A program made the translations under genes and the position numbers. Shown piece after piece: positions 1-8,656 of a stretch of 64,000 nt of DNA. Positions within the stretch are counted from its first letter, which is position 1, and every line of letters starts with the position of its first letter. The DNA lies in assembly GCA_017519405.1 (NCBI GenBank), contig JAFWSH010000029.1, forward strand, positions 25,974-89,973, in the 5' to 3' direction. Under the pieces are notes generated by a model, which was not told the DNA's origin, did no database searches, and worked only from the letters and a program-made list of their open reading frames with translations. Source of the DNA: Clostridia bacterium. Its GTDB lineage: Bacteria > Bacillota > Clostridia > Christensenellales > Aristaeellaceae.

Positions 1-2
1 AG

Positions 3-122
3 GAGGCCCTGGAGGCCTGGGACGAGCTGGAGAAATCCGTGGTGGCCCGGGTGGCCGACGACGTGCGGGTCTCCATCCGCGGCAGGGACGTGGAGATGGT
101 GATCGTCAAGAAGCTGGCCTGA
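3..122 (+). CDS. 3' end of an unidentified protein (truncated by the window edge)
   Basis: An open frame enters from the left edge and ends at a TGA at 120-122, giving the last 39 residues of a protein. The tail is charged and helix-like (rich in Glu, Asp, Val and Arg) and ends in KKLA. No family can be named from so little. The next gene begins 22 bases downstream with its own AAGGAGG, so the two are probably cotranscribed. The codon usage, with G or C in most third positions, matches the neighbours and supports a real coding frame. Confidence 0.6.
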   Translation, partial: EALEAWDELEKSVVARVADDVRVSIRGRDVEMVIVKKLA

Positions 123-144
123 CGCCATACAAGGAGGCTGAGTC

Positions 145-1119
145 ATGACCAACAGGGAAATCTATCAGAAAACCCTTTCCTTCTCCCTCCGGCGGGCGCT
201 GTTCGACATCCTGGCCTTCCTGGTGCTGGGTGCCCTGACCTTCGGCGGCTTCCTGCTGATGGAGAAGCTCAGCGGGGAGGGCCTGGTGGGTCTGGTGATC
301 GGCCTGCTGCTGGGCATCGTGGTGGTGGCGGTGGCGCTGCGCTACGTCAGCTTCACCTACAAGGCCGGGCAGATCGCCATGATGACCCGGGCCATCACCG
401 AGGGCGAGCTGCCGGAGGACGTGGTGGCGGAGGGCAAGCGGACGGTGAAGGAGCGCTTCACCACCATCGCGGCCTTCTTCTTCATCACCCGGGCCGTGAG
501 CGCCATCTTCCGCCAGCTGGGCCGGGGCCTCACCGCCCTGGGCAGCATGGTGGGGGGCGAGACCGGCTCCAACGTGGCCGACGCCATCAACTCCGCCATC
601 CAGGTGGTGATCAGCTACCTGTGCGACTGCTGCCTGGGCTGGATCTTCTACCGCCGGGAGCAGACCACCACCAAGGCGGCCTGCGAGGGCGCGGTGCTGT
701 TCTTCAAGCACGGCAAGACCCTGCTGAAGAACCTGGGCCGGGTGGCCGGATTGGGCCTGGCGTCCCTGGTGGTCATCGGCGGCGCCTTCATGGGCGTGTT
801 CTACGCCATCTTCTCCAGCCTGCCCATCTCCGGCTTTGAGATGATCTACCGGGAGCTGGTGGAGAACGTGGCGGAGAACGGTGGCACCCTGCCCGGCTTC
901 ATCACCGGCCCCGGCTCCATCGTGCTGGTGGCTGCCGCCCTGGCGGCGGTGATCCTGTGGAGCATCCTGCACTCCGTGTTCGTGCGGCCCTTCATCCTGG
1001 TGGGTGTGCTGCGCAACTACATGGAGAGCGGCATGAGCGAGGTGCCCACCGAGGCGTCCTTCGCCCTGCTGGACGAGAAGTCCCCCCGCTTCCGCAAGCT
1101 CCGGGCCCAGGGCGTGTGA
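145..1119 (+). CDS. Multi-pass membrane protein of unknown function
   Basis: The 324-residue product has about six hydrophobic segments (near residues 19-39, 45-66, 109-127, 148-171, 199-224 and 257-290), so it is an integral membrane protein. A Cys-Asp-Cys-Cys cluster lies in the fourth segment. The start is set by AAGGAGG at 131-137, eight bases before the ATG. It follows the partial gene closely and precedes a secreted Ig-repeat protein, which suggests an envelope role. I do not recognise a named family. It could be a permease-like or scaffold protein, but there is no motif that would decide this. Confidence 0.8.
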   Translation: MTNREIYQKTLSFSLRRALFDILAFLVLGALTFGGFLLMEKLSGEGLVGLVIGLLLGIVVVAVALRYVSFTYKAGQIAMMTRAITEGELPEDVVAEGKRTVKERFTTIAAFFFITRAVSAIFRQLGRGLTALGSMVGGETGSNVADAINSAIQVVISYLCDCCLGWIFYRREQTTTKAACEGAVLFFKHGKTLLKNLGRVAGLGLASLVVIGGAFMGVFYAIFSSLPISGFEMIYRELVENVAENGGTLPGFITGPGSIVLVAAALAAVILWSILHSVFVRPFILVGVLRNYMESGMSEVPTEASFALLDEKSPRFRKLRAQGV

Positions 1120-1194
1120 GCCCATTCCATTCGCTGTCAACGTTTTTCTCCAACACAACAAGGGGAAGACGATGAAAAAAGGAGGCAATCTCAG

Positions 1195-3006
1195 ATGGTC
1201 AAGAGGATTCTTGTGCTTCTGCTGGCGCTGGCCCTGCTGACGGCAGGCATGCCGGCGCTGGCGGGGGCAGAAGAGGGTGTCACCGTGGAGGTGAACACCA
1301 GTAAACTCCCGGTGTACGCGGCGGACGACGCCTGCCTGGCCGGGCTGCTGGCGGCGGAGCCGGAGGGGACGGAGGCCCTGCCCGTGCTGGTGCTGCCGGT
1401 GAAGAAGAGCTATACCATCAACGCCAGCGTGCAGCCCCGGGACCTGCGGAACCGGAAGGTGGCGCTGTCCGTGGCGGATGAGACCGTGGTGGCGGTGCGG
1501 GGCACCAGCATCACCGGCAAGCAGGCCGGCGAGACGGTGCTGACCGTGGCCGCCGAGGCCCATCCCGGCTCCGAGGCGAAGTTCCGGGTGCTGGTGGTGG
1601 CCCCGGTGACCCGGGTCGCCCTGAGCGCGGCGGAGAAGAAGGTGGGCGTGGGCGCCACCCTGCCCCTGTCCGTGAGCTACGTCCCCGCGGACGCCGCCAT
1701 GCAGCAGGTCGCCTGGACCTCCTCCGATGAGCGCATCGCCACCGTGGACGCCTCCGGCGTGGTCACCGGCGTGAAGCGGGGCAATGTCCGCATCACCGCC
1801 GCCACCCTGGACGGCGGCAACGTCCGGGCCAGCCTGAACATCCAGGTGGTGCAGAACGCGGAGTCCATCACCCTGGAGCCCGCCGAGCTCACCATCGCCG
1901 CGGGCAAGTCCCACTCCCTGAAGGCCAACGTCCTCCCCAAGGACACCAACGACAAGGGCGTGACCTGGTCCTCCTCCAACCCGGCGGTGGCCACGGTGAA
2001 CGCCAACGGCAAGGTCTCCGGCGTGGCCCTGGGCGAGTGCGACATCATCTGCACCAGCAAGACCAGCGGCCAGGTCCAGGGCGTGGCGAAGGTGCACGTC
2101 ACCCAGCCCGTGACGAAGATCACCTTTGACCCGGCCCCCGAGATCTATGTGGGGGAGACCGGGCAGCTCACCTGGCATGTGGAGCCGGCCAACGCCAGCG
2201 TCCAGGCCGTGGCCCTCACCTCCGGCAACAAGAACGTGCTGCGGGTGTCCCCCGACGGCACCTTCACGGGCCTGAAGGCCGGCGAGACCTATGTCAACGC
2301 GGTCTCCACCGACGGCACCAACCGCCAGAACCGGGTGAAGGTCCGCATCCTGCAGCACGTCACCGGCGTGCATATGAAGCGCCATGACGCCTACATCGAC
2401 GTGAAGGAAGTGGCCACCGTCTCCGCCATCATCGCCCCCAAGGACGCCAGCAACCAGAACATGAGCTGGGTCATGGTGGACGACAACATCGCCGAGGTCT
2501 CCCTGGCCAACAAGGCCGGCAACAAGGTGAAGATCAAGGGCCTGTCCGAGGGCATCACCAAGCTCATCGGCACCACCGAGGACGGCGGGTATGAGACCTC
2601 CCTCACGGTGCACATCGGCGACTGGGACCATGCCCTGAAGATCCAGGAGGCCAAGTGGCCCGGACCCACCGACGAGAACCCGGAGGTCTCCCTCAAGATC
2701 CGCAACGACTCCAGCCTGACCATCACCCGCATCGTGGTGGAGGTGGAGGTGCTGGACAACGCGGGCAAGCCCGTGGAGTGCGCCAAGGACGGCGGCACCA
2801 AGTTCCGCATGGAGTATCGCCGGACCCTGAACAGCGGCGAGGTCACCAACCCCAAGCACTGGAAGCTGGTGAACTTCAAGCAGCCCACCTCCCTGACCGT
2901 CTCCACCTACCGGGTCACCATCTATCAGTACATTGTGGATGACGACTGGGTGAAGACCATCCGGGAGTGGCGCCGGCCCGAGAAGAAGATCCCGATTCAC
3001 GCCTGA
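1195..3006 (+). CDS. Secreted protein with tandem Big2 (bacterial Ig-like) domains
   Basis: The 603-residue product starts with a typical signal peptide (basic MVKR, Leu/Ala core, cleavage near residue 26). It then carries about five repeats of 80-85 residues (roughly 68-136, 140-222, 223-305, 306-388 and 389-477). These have the Big2 signature: a V-x-L-x-P start, a W-x-S-S-(D/N) core and a G-x-(V/A)-x-G turn before the last strand. A C-terminal beta-rich domain of about 125 residues has no obvious relative here. There is no LPXTG motif or C-terminal membrane helix, so retention at the surface would need another route. Big2 proteins usually act in adhesion or as spacer modules. An ATG at 1172 overlaps the ribosome site and is out of frame; GGAGG at 1181-1185 selects 1195. 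Confidence 0.88.
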   Translation: MVKRILVLLLALALLTAGMPALAGAEEGVTVEVNTSKLPVYAADDACLAGLLAAEPEGTEALPVLVLPVKKSYTINASVQPRDLRNRKVALSVADETVVAVRGTSITGKQAGETVLTVAAEAHPGSEAKFRVLVVAPVTRVALSAAEKKVGVGATLPLSVSYVPADAAMQQVAWTSSDERIATVDASGVVTGVKRGNVRITAATLDGGNVRASLNIQVVQNAESITLEPAELTIAAGKSHSLKANVLPKDTNDKGVTWSSSNPAVATVNANGKVSGVALGECDIICTSKTSGQVQGVAKVHVTQPVTKITFDPAPEIYVGETGQLTWHVEPANASVQAVALTSGNKNVLRVSPDGTFTGLKAGETYVNAVSTDGTNRQNRVKVRILQHVTGVHMKRHDAYIDVKEVATVSAIIAPKDASNQNMSWVMVDDNIAEVSLANKAGNKVKIKGLSEGITKLIGTTEDGGYETSLTVHIGDWDHALKIQEAKWPGPTDENPEVSLKIRNDSSLTITRIVVEVEVLDNAGKPVECAKDGGTKFRMEYRRTLNSGEVTNPKHWKLVNFKQPTSLTVSTYRVTIYQYIVDDDWVKTIREWRRPEKKIPIHA

Positions 3007-3039
3007 TCAGCAGCATCACCAACGAGGAGGAAAAACAGC

Positions 3040-3666
3040 ATGAGCAAGCGTCTTGTCTCCCTGATCCTGGCCGTTGCCATCGCAGTGGCCATCTTCGTGC
3101 CCGCCGCCATGGCGGAGGACAACACCCTTCCCTCCACCGCCGGCTACTACTATGTCTACACCGAGAACGGCAAAGTCCTGAACGTCCGGGAGACCCCCGG
3201 CGGCACCGTGGTGGGCGCCCTGAAGTATGGCACCCGGATCTACTGCTACTACAATGACAACGGCTGGGCCCTCATCGACTTCACCTACGACAAGCCCGGC
3301 TACGGCAAGGGCACCTACGCCTGCTTCGTCAGCAGCCGCTTCCTGGTGAAGAACAAGCCCGCCCCCTACAAGGGCGGCACCAGCGAGAAGAGCGCCGGCA
3401 CCTCCACCGGGGACACCCTGGCGGACATCAACGTGGAGTTCCGCGCCTCCAAGACCGTGACCCCCTACACCGTCTATGCCCGTCCCACCCGTGTCAGCGG
3501 CTGGGTCAACCTCCGCTGGGCTCCCTCCAAGAGCGCCGAGGTGATGGCCACCTACAAGGCCAACCAGCCCCTGCTGGTGATTGCGGAGCTGAAGAACTGG
3601 TATCAGGTGGAAGACCCTGAGACCGGCGCCGTGGGCTTCATGGACAAGAGCTTTGTCACCCGCTGA
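3040..3666 (+). CDS. Secreted protein with two bacterial SH3 (SH3b) domains
   Basis: This is a 208-residue exported protein with a signal peptide ending in AMAED near residue 26. Two SH3b-like modules are visible. The first is near residues 38-85, with LNVRETPGG, a G-x-V-V-G-A-L strand and GWALIDF. The second is near 147-205, with VNLRWAPS, a strand pair and GFMDKSFV at the end. SH3b domains typically bind cell-wall peptide or stem structures. It follows the Big2 protein after 33 bases, with GAGGAGG before the ATG, so the two are probably one transcript. No catalytic domain is present, so it is more likely a wall-binding or regulatory protein than an autolysin. Confidence 0.85.
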   Translation: MSKRLVSLILAVAIAVAIFVPAAMAEDNTLPSTAGYYYVYTENGKVLNVRETPGGTVVGALKYGTRIYCYYNDNGWALIDFTYDKPGYGKGTYACFVSSRFLVKNKPAPYKGGTSEKSAGTSTGDTLADINVEFRASKTVTPYTVYARPTRVSGWVNLRWAPSKSAEVMATYKANQPLLVIAELKNWYQVEDPETGAVGFMDKSFVTR

Positions 3667-3700
3667 GCGGGCGGCGGACCGATTTAAAGGAGGATAACCC

Positions 3701-4804
3701 ATGATGAAGAAGATTCTGGCTCTGCTGCTGGCCGCCGTGATGGCGCTGGCCTGCGCGGCATCCCTGGCGGAGGTAACCCAGCAGGTGTCCGAGAAGGTGG
3801 ACATCGGCACCATCAGCATCAACGGCGCGTTCTCGCTGCAGTGCGGCCTGCCGGAGGGCTATCACGTGGAGCCCCTGGTGCGGGACCTGTCCCAGGTGGT
3901 GGTGCTGCTGTCGGCGGAGGACAAGACCCAGCCCGCCATGATGCTGTCTGTGGCCTTTGACGAGACCTACGCCGACGTGGAGCGGATGAACGACCTGAGC
4001 GACGAGGACTTCGCCCTGCTGGAGAAGACCTTCACCGACAACGACCCCGACGTGGACATCTCCTACGGCGAGACCGGCCTGGGCACCCGCCTGCTCATCG
4101 CCCGGCAGACCGAGGGGGAGCAGGACTACATCAGCTTCCTGAGCATCTACAAGGGCTACTTTGTGGAGTTCGTGCTGGTGCCCGGCCCCGAGGCCGAGGA
4201 CGGGAATCTCTCCAACGAGCAGCTGCAGCTGTGCATCGACTTCCTCACCGACCTGGACTTTGTGCCTGCGGCGGAAGTCCGGGAGGCCCAGATGGCGGCG
4301 GAGGACGTGGCCGGCAAGACCGTGCCCGGCCGGGTGACCTACAACCAGCGCACCAACGAGCTGGAGCTGGTCATCATGACGCCTGTGGTCCTTGATCCCG
4401 CTCAGGTGGAGGCCGCCCAGGTGGGCGATACCCTCACCGCCGGCGATGTGGAAGTGACCCTGGAGACCAAGGACAGCGACATGGAGGGCTACATCACCGT
4501 GGGCGAATACACCGAGCTGCGCCTGCGGGAGGACGGCTACCACATCTATGAGTACGAGGAGGAGGCCCAGGTGGAGGTGGGCCGGATGGTGGTGCCCTTC
4601 ACCGACAGCATCGTGCTGGAGGACATGATCGATCCCGCCACCGGCGAGATCCTGGAGGAGAACGTCATCCGCACCGCCGAGGAGTTCCGCGCCCTGCTGA
4701 CCTCCGACGAGGGCCCCACCTTCGACGTGGACAACGTGACCCTGACCTTCGACGAGGACGGCAACCTGGAGAAGGTGTACCGCTTCTACGCCCCCTGGCA
4801 ATAA
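3701..4804 (+). CDS. Exported acidic protein of unknown function
   Basis: The 367-residue product starts with MMKKILALLLAAVMALA, a clear signal peptide, and continues as a strongly acidic soluble protein. The first half (about residues 24-185) alternates strands and helices. The second half (about 200-367) is rich in V/T strands and ends close to a terminator. I do not recognise a family. It is the last gene of the Big2-SH3b group: AAAGGAGG at 3686-3693 precedes the ATG and a strong hairpin follows at 4830. A second ATG at 3704 is an equally possible start. Confidence 0.8.
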   Translation: MMKKILALLLAAVMALACAASLAEVTQQVSEKVDIGTISINGAFSLQCGLPEGYHVEPLVRDLSQVVVLLSAEDKTQPAMMLSVAFDETYADVERMNDLSDEDFALLEKTFTDNDPDVDISYGETGLGTRLLIARQTEGEQDYISFLSIYKGYFVEFVLVPGPEAEDGNLSNEQLQLCIDFLTDLDFVPAAEVREAQMAAEDVAGKTVPGRVTYNQRTNELELVIMTPVVLDPAQVEAAQVGDTLTAGDVEVTLETKDSDMEGYITVGEYTELRLREDGYHIYEYEEEAQVEVGRMVVPFTDSIVLEDMIDPATGEILEENVIRTAEEFRALLTSDEGPTFDVDNVTLTFDEDGNLEKVYRFYAPWQ

Positions 4805-4829
4805 GCCGGGTTTCTCGACAACACCCACG

Positions 4830-4857
4830 CCCCGGGCTCCGGCCCGGGGTGTTTTCT
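4830..4857 (+). terminator. Intrinsic terminator of the envelope gene group
   Basis: An 8-bp perfect stem (CCCCGGGC / GCCCGGGG) closes a TCCG loop and is followed by TGTTTTCT. It lies 25 bases after the stop of the exported acidic protein. Confidence 0.85.
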
Positions 4858-4913
4858 GATCCGGAGCCGGGCTGGGAGCGGGCCTGGTACGGCATGAAAA
4901 ACACCGGGCCGGA

Positions 4914-4942
4914 TTCTCTTTGACCGGGGATTGTGCTACAAT
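4914..4942 (+). promoter_or_regulatory. Possible upstream extended -10 promoter for metY
   Basis: TACAAT at 4937-4942 is preceded by TGC, which makes an extended -10. A poor -35 (TTCTCT) lies 17 bases upstream. The same TGTGCTACAATA string forms the -10 of the LRR gene promoter at 13.9 kb. The nearby TTGACC at 4920 is only 11 bases from the -10 and cannot pair with it. Confidence 0.4.
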
Positions 4943-4984
4943 ACGGGAAACGAGTCCACAGGAGGCAACGGGAATCCCCTCGGA

Positions 4985-5014
4985 TTGACAGACCCGCCCC
5001 GCATCCTGTATACT
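4985..5014 (+). promoter_or_regulatory. Sigma-A promoter of metY
   Basis: TTGACA (4985-4990) and TATACT (5009-5014) are separated by 18 bases. Transcription would begin near 5021, downstream of the GTG at 5017, which rules that GTG out as the start codon. Confidence 0.8.
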
Positions 5015-5046
5015 GAGTGAAATCGCAGACAAAGGAGATGCCCGCC

Positions 5047-6345
5047 ATGGAAGAGAAGCAGTACAGGCTGGACACCCGCTGCGTGCAGGGGGGCTACACC
5101 CCCGGCAACGGCGAGCCCCGGCAGATCCCCATCGTCCAGTCCACCACCTTCAAGTATGCCACCGGCCAGGAGATGGGCAAGCTCTTTGACCTGGAGGAGG
5201 CGGGGTATTTCTATACCCGGCTGCAGAACCCCACCAACGACTATGTGGCGGCGAAGATCGCGGCCCTGGAGGGGGGCACCGCGGCCATGCTCACCTCCTC
5301 CGGCCAGGCGGCCAACTTCTTCGCCCTGTTCAACCTGGCCTCCTGCGGGGACCACATCGTGGCCTCCTCCTCCATCTACGGCGGCACCTTCAACCTGATC
5401 AGCGTCACCATGGCCCGGATGGGCATCGGGGTGACCTTCGTCTCCCCGGACTGCACGGACGAGGAGCTGGACGCGGCCTTCCGCCCCAACACCAAGGCCC
5501 TCTTCGGCGAGACCATCGCCAACCCCGCCCTCACGGTGCTGGACATCGAGCAGTTCGCCCGGGCCGCCCACGCCCACGGGGTGCCCTTCATCATCGACAA
5601 CACCTTCGCCACCCCGGTGAACTGCCGGCCCATCGAGTGGGGGGCGGACATCGTCACCCACTCCACCACCAAGTACATGGACGGCCACGGCGCGGCGGTG
5701 GGCGGGGCCATTGTGGACGGTGGCCGCTTCGACTGGATGGCCCACAGGGAGAAATTCCCCGGCCTGTGCACCCCCGACGAGAGCTACCACGGGGTGACCT
5801 ATGCGGAGAAGTTCGGCATGGGGGGCGCCTTCATCACCAAGTGCACGGCCCAGCTGATGCGGGACTTCGGCGCCATCCAGTCCCCCCAGCACGCCTTCTA
5901 CCTGAACCTGGGCCTGGAGAGCCTCCATGTGCGCATGAAGCGCCACTGCGAGAACGGCCAGGCGGTGGCGGAGTTCCTCCAGGGCCGGCCGGAGGTGGAG
6001 CGAGTCCACTACTGCGGCCTCCCCGGGGATCCCTACCATGAACGGGCCCGGAAGTATCTCCCCCAGGGCTCCTGCGGCGTGGTGAGCTTTGAGCTGAAGG
6101 GCGGCCGGGCCGCGGCGGAGGTCTTCATGGACGCCCTGCGGCTGGCGGCCATCGAGACCCACGTGGCCGACGCCCGCACCTGCTGCCTGAACCCCGCCAG
6201 CACCACCCACCGCCAGATGACGGATGCCCAGCTGGCCGCCGCCGGCGTGCCCGCGGGCCTGGTGCGCATGAGCTGCGGCCTGGAGGACCCGGCGGACCTG
6301 GTGGAGGACATTCGCCAGGCCCTGGAGAAGACCGGGGAGGGCTGA
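5047..6345 (+). CDS. metY: O-acetylhomoserine sulfhydrylase (Cys/Met metabolism PLP enzyme)
   Basis: The 432-residue product belongs to the trans-sulfuration PLP family. It would convert O-acetylhomoserine plus sulfide to homocysteine and acetate in the cytoplasm. Visible motifs are the PLP-phosphate loop (SSGQAANF), the DNTFATP strand and the lysine motif STTKYMDGHG, with Lys209 as the predicted Schiff-base residue. The length matches the roughly 430 residues of OAH sulfhydrylases rather than the roughly 390 of MetB/MetC. The start is ATG 5047, placed by AAAGGAG at 5031-5037; ATG 5038 abuts that site and GTG 5017 lies before the predicted transcription start. No SAM riboswitch or T-box is visible in the leader. 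A methionine gamma-lyase activity cannot be excluded from sequence alone. Confidence 0.9.
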   Translation: MEEKQYRLDTRCVQGGYTPGNGEPRQIPIVQSTTFKYATGQEMGKLFDLEEAGYFYTRLQNPTNDYVAAKIAALEGGTAAMLTSSGQAANFFALFNLASCGDHIVASSSIYGGTFNLISVTMARMGIGVTFVSPDCTDEELDAAFRPNTKALFGETIANPALTVLDIEQFARAAHAHGVPFIIDNTFATPVNCRPIEWGADIVTHSTTKYMDGHGAAVGGAIVDGGRFDWMAHREKFPGLCTPDESYHGVTYAEKFGMGGAFITKCTAQLMRDFGAIQSPQHAFYLNLGLESLHVRMKRHCENGQAVAEFLQGRPEVERVHYCGLPGDPYHERARKYLPQGSCGVVSFELKGGRAAAEVFMDALRLAAIETHVADARTCCLNPASTTHRQMTDAQLAAAGVPAGLVRMSCGLEDPADLVEDIRQALEKTGEG

Positions 6346-6348
6346 GGG

Positions 6349-6810
6349 ATGATTGAGCGGGCCGGATACGGCGAGGACGGGGAATTCCGCTGGCACATTG
6401 AGCCCGATGAGACGGCGGTGATCACCGCCTGGAAGGGCCTGAAGATGCGCCTGCACATCCCGGAGACCCTGGGCGGGCGGCGGGTGACGGGCATCGGCCC
6501 GGGCGCCTTCGCCGGGCGGGAGTGCCTGTCTTATGTGAAGACCCCCGCCGGGATGGTCTCCATCGGCGCCTCCGCCTTCGAGGGCTGCACCTTCCTCCAC
6601 TGGGTCACCCTGGGGGACGGCCTGGTCTCCATCGGCGAGAAAGCCTTCGCCGGCTGCGTCCAGCTGTTCCACATCCGGATTCCCGAAAGCATCGGCTTTA
6701 TCGGGGACCACGCCTTCGAGGGCTGTTCCCGGCTCCGCCGGCTGAGGCTGCCGGAGGGGCTGACGGAGGTGGGGGAAGGGACATTCGACGACGGGACGAA
6801 GCTCTGGTAG
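6349..6810 (+). CDS. Small cytoplasmic BspA-type leucine-rich-repeat (LRR_5) protein
   Basis: This 153-residue protein consists almost wholly of LRR_5/BspA repeats of 23 residues: I-G-x-x-A-F-x-G-C-x-x-L followed by V-x-(L/I)-P-x-G/S-(L/I)-x-x-I-G. There are about four units from residue 40 onward. It lacks a signal peptide and starts with polar MIERAG, unlike the two exported LRR proteins nearby. Its ATG lies three bases after the metY stop, so translation is probably coupled. The N-terminal part (EFRWHIEPDETAVI) resembles the pre-repeat segment of the exported relatives. It may be a truncated paralog or an intracellular binding protein; the function is unknown. Confidence 0.75.
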   Translation: MIERAGYGEDGEFRWHIEPDETAVITAWKGLKMRLHIPETLGGRRVTGIGPGAFAGRECLSYVKTPAGMVSIGASAFEGCTFLHWVTLGDGLVSIGEKAFAGCVQLFHIRIPESIGFIGDHAFEGCSRLRRLRLPEGLTEVGEGTFDDGTKLW

Positions 6811-6852
6811 ACGGGAAACGCCCGGGGCGAGGACGGCAAAGAACGGCATCAG

Positions 6853-6878
6853 AAAAGGAGGGGAAGCCCCTCCTTTTT
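6853..6878. terminator. Bidirectional terminator between convergent genes
   Basis: AAAAGGAGGGG pairs with CCCCTCCTTTTT around a 3-base loop. Both strands show a U-run, so it can stop the small LRR gene on the plus strand and the LRR lipoprotein gene on the minus strand. Confidence 0.85.
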
Positions 6879-6981
6879 CCGTGCGCCGGTTGCCGGTCAA
6901 ATCCGTGGAAATATAAACTGCACTTCAGATTATCGCAGGTTTTGGGGCCGGGCAGGGCGGAACCGCGCCGGATGCGGCGCC

Positions 6982-8502
6982 TTATTTCCCCAGCCAGTCC
7001 GCGCTGTCCGCATACTGGTAGGGAAGCTGATTGTCCTTGCAGTACTGCTCCCCATAGCTGCCCGGCGTGACGGTCACTGCCTTCAGGCTGTCGCAGCCGA
7101 GGAAAACCAGTTTTCCCATGCTGGTTACGCTCTCCGGAATGGTGATTTCCTCCAGCTTGTTGCAGTAGAGAAACGCTTTATCTCCAATCGTGGTCACCGT
7201 GGACGGGATGTGAATCGTCCTGAAAACTCCCTGAAAGAAAGCTTCGTTTCCAATGGTGGTCAGGCCCTCCGGAAGGTCGATGGCGGTCATGGCCCAGCAG
7301 CCGGCAAGCGCCTTCTCCTCAATCACGGTTACGCCGGCTGGAATGGTGACAGAAGGAAGGGACGTGCAGCTGGACAGAAGGCGCGCATTGAGCCGGGTCA
7401 GATGAGACGGGAGGGTGATGCGGGTCAGGCCCTTACATCCTGCAAAAACCGCCTCGCCCAGGGTCTGCACCGTGTCCGGAACCGTGATCTCCGTCATGCC
7501 ATCACACCGGCTGAAGGCCTCATCGCCGATCACCCGGACACTGGGAGGAAACACCACGGTGGAAAGGGATTTGCATCCCGAAAACGCGCCGTTCCCAATC
7601 TCCTGAAGGGTTTCGGGAAGCCGGATATCACGCAGCCCGCTGCAGTAATAGAAAGCCTTTTCCCCAATACCGGTCAGGCCGTCGGGCAGCTTGATGCTTT
7701 TCAGGCTCTCACAGCTGCTGAATGCCTCTTTGCCGATGCGCACCACGCTCGCCGGAATGTCAAAGGACCGCAGATCATGGCACCAGCTGACGATCTCATC
7801 CGGGACCTCGGTAAAGCCGTCCGGGAGCTTAAGTCTGGTGAGCTTGCCGCATTCGGCAAAGGCGGCCCTCCCGATGTGCTGCACGCTGTCCGGGATGGAG
7901 AAGGAGGTCAGTTTGGAACACTTCCGGAAAGCTTCCTCCCCGATACTGACAACACTGTCCGGCAGGTGGATCTGCGTCAGGCTGTTGTTATACCGGAAAG
8001 CCCAGTCCCCAATGGAAAGGATGCCCTCCGGCACACGGTATGTCGTCTCCGGGAGGTGCGGATAGCAGATCAGCCGCTTTTCCACCTTGTCAAAAAGCAC
8101 GCCGTCCAGCACGGCCAGTGTGGGATGGCCCGGTGAGACAAGAATGGTTCTCAGCTCATAGAAATGGTTGTTGAAGGGATTCACCGGGATGTATGTGATG
8201 CAGTCGGGAATCGATACGGTGGACATTCCGTTGCTTTTTGTGAATGTATCCGGACCAATCCCCGTCACCGTCCTGCCGTCCAGCTCCTCCGGAAAGGCCT
8301 TGAAAGGCTTGGCGCCGATGTACTTCACCAGCATGGCGCTCAGGTCTTCCCGCACGGTATACTCCCAGTCCCCGCTGACAAAGGTTTGGCCCACAAAAGA
8401 CCTGGGGTCCGGCGTGGCTTCGGGCTCCGGCGGCCGGGAACAGCCCGTGAAGCAGAAAAGCATCACGACGGCCAGCACACACAACAGGACTCTGTTCCTC
8501 AT
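6982..8502 (-). CDS. BspA-type LRR lipoprotein
   Basis: The 506-residue protein begins with a lipoprotein signal peptide ending in a lipobox (LFCFTGC), so it should be anchored to the outer face of the membrane. After a Pro/Glu-rich spacer it carries about 15 LRR_5 repeats of 23 residues. The tail (YCKDNQLPYQYADSADWL) closely resembles the tail of the LRR protein at 13928-15466, as does an internal block with LAVLDGVLF, so the two are paralogs. BspA proteins are surface binding or adhesion proteins. The start at 8502 is preceded by AGGAG with an 8-base gap; an in-frame ATG at 8529 would put charged residues before the signal peptide and is less likely. Confidence 0.85.
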   Translation of the reverse strand: MRNRVLLCVLAVVMLFCFTGCSRPPEPEATPDPRSFVGQTFVSGDWEYTVREDLSAMLVKYIGAKPFKAFPEELDGRTVTGIGPDTFTKSNGMSTVSIPDCITYIPVNPFNNHFYELRTILVSPGHPTLAVLDGVLFDKVEKRLICYPHLPETTYRVPEGILSIGDWAFRYNNSLTQIHLPDSVVSIGEEAFRKCSKLTSFSIPDSVQHIGRAAFAECGKLTRLKLPDGFTEVPDEIVSWCHDLRSFDIPASVVRIGKEAFSSCESLKSIKLPDGLTGIGEKAFYYCSGLRDIRLPETLQEIGNGAFSGCKSLSTVVFPPSVRVIGDEAFSRCDGMTEITVPDTVQTLGEAVFAGCKGLTRITLPSHLTRLNARLLSSCTSLPSVTIPAGVTVIEEKALAGCWAMTAIDLPEGLTTIGNEAFFQGVFRTIHIPSTVTTIGDKAFLYCNKLEEITIPESVTSMGKLVFLGCDSLKAVTVTPGSYGEQYCKDNQLPYQYADSADWLGK

Positions 8503-8610
8503 GCAGACAACTCCTGTTCCGCCGCGCATGCCCCGTCAGGGGCGCACGCAAGCGGTGATCGGTCAGTATTTCATGGGAAGTTTACCACATCTTCCGGGCG
8601 GGCGTTACAG

Positions 8611-8656
8611 CCGGGGGCATGCCCGCAGGTCCGGATGAGGTCGTCCCCCCGTCTCA
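8611..8656. repeat. Interspersed palindromic repeat, family 1 (partial copy)
   Basis: It contains GCCCGCAGGTCCGGATGAGG followed by TCGTCCCCC, the end of the family also seen at 11.9 and 63.35 kb. It sits just after the end of the ImmA-like gene. Confidence 0.6.

Noticed and set aside
4920-4942. TTGACC and TACAAT as a promoter pair before metY
   Set aside because: The spacer is only 11 bases; the -10 may instead work as an extended -10, and the stronger promoter is at 4985-5014.
5017-5046. GTG 5017 or ATG 5038 as the metY start
   Set aside because: GTG 5017 lies before the predicted transcription start, and ATG 5038 is next to the ribosome site; ATG 5047 has the correct spacing.
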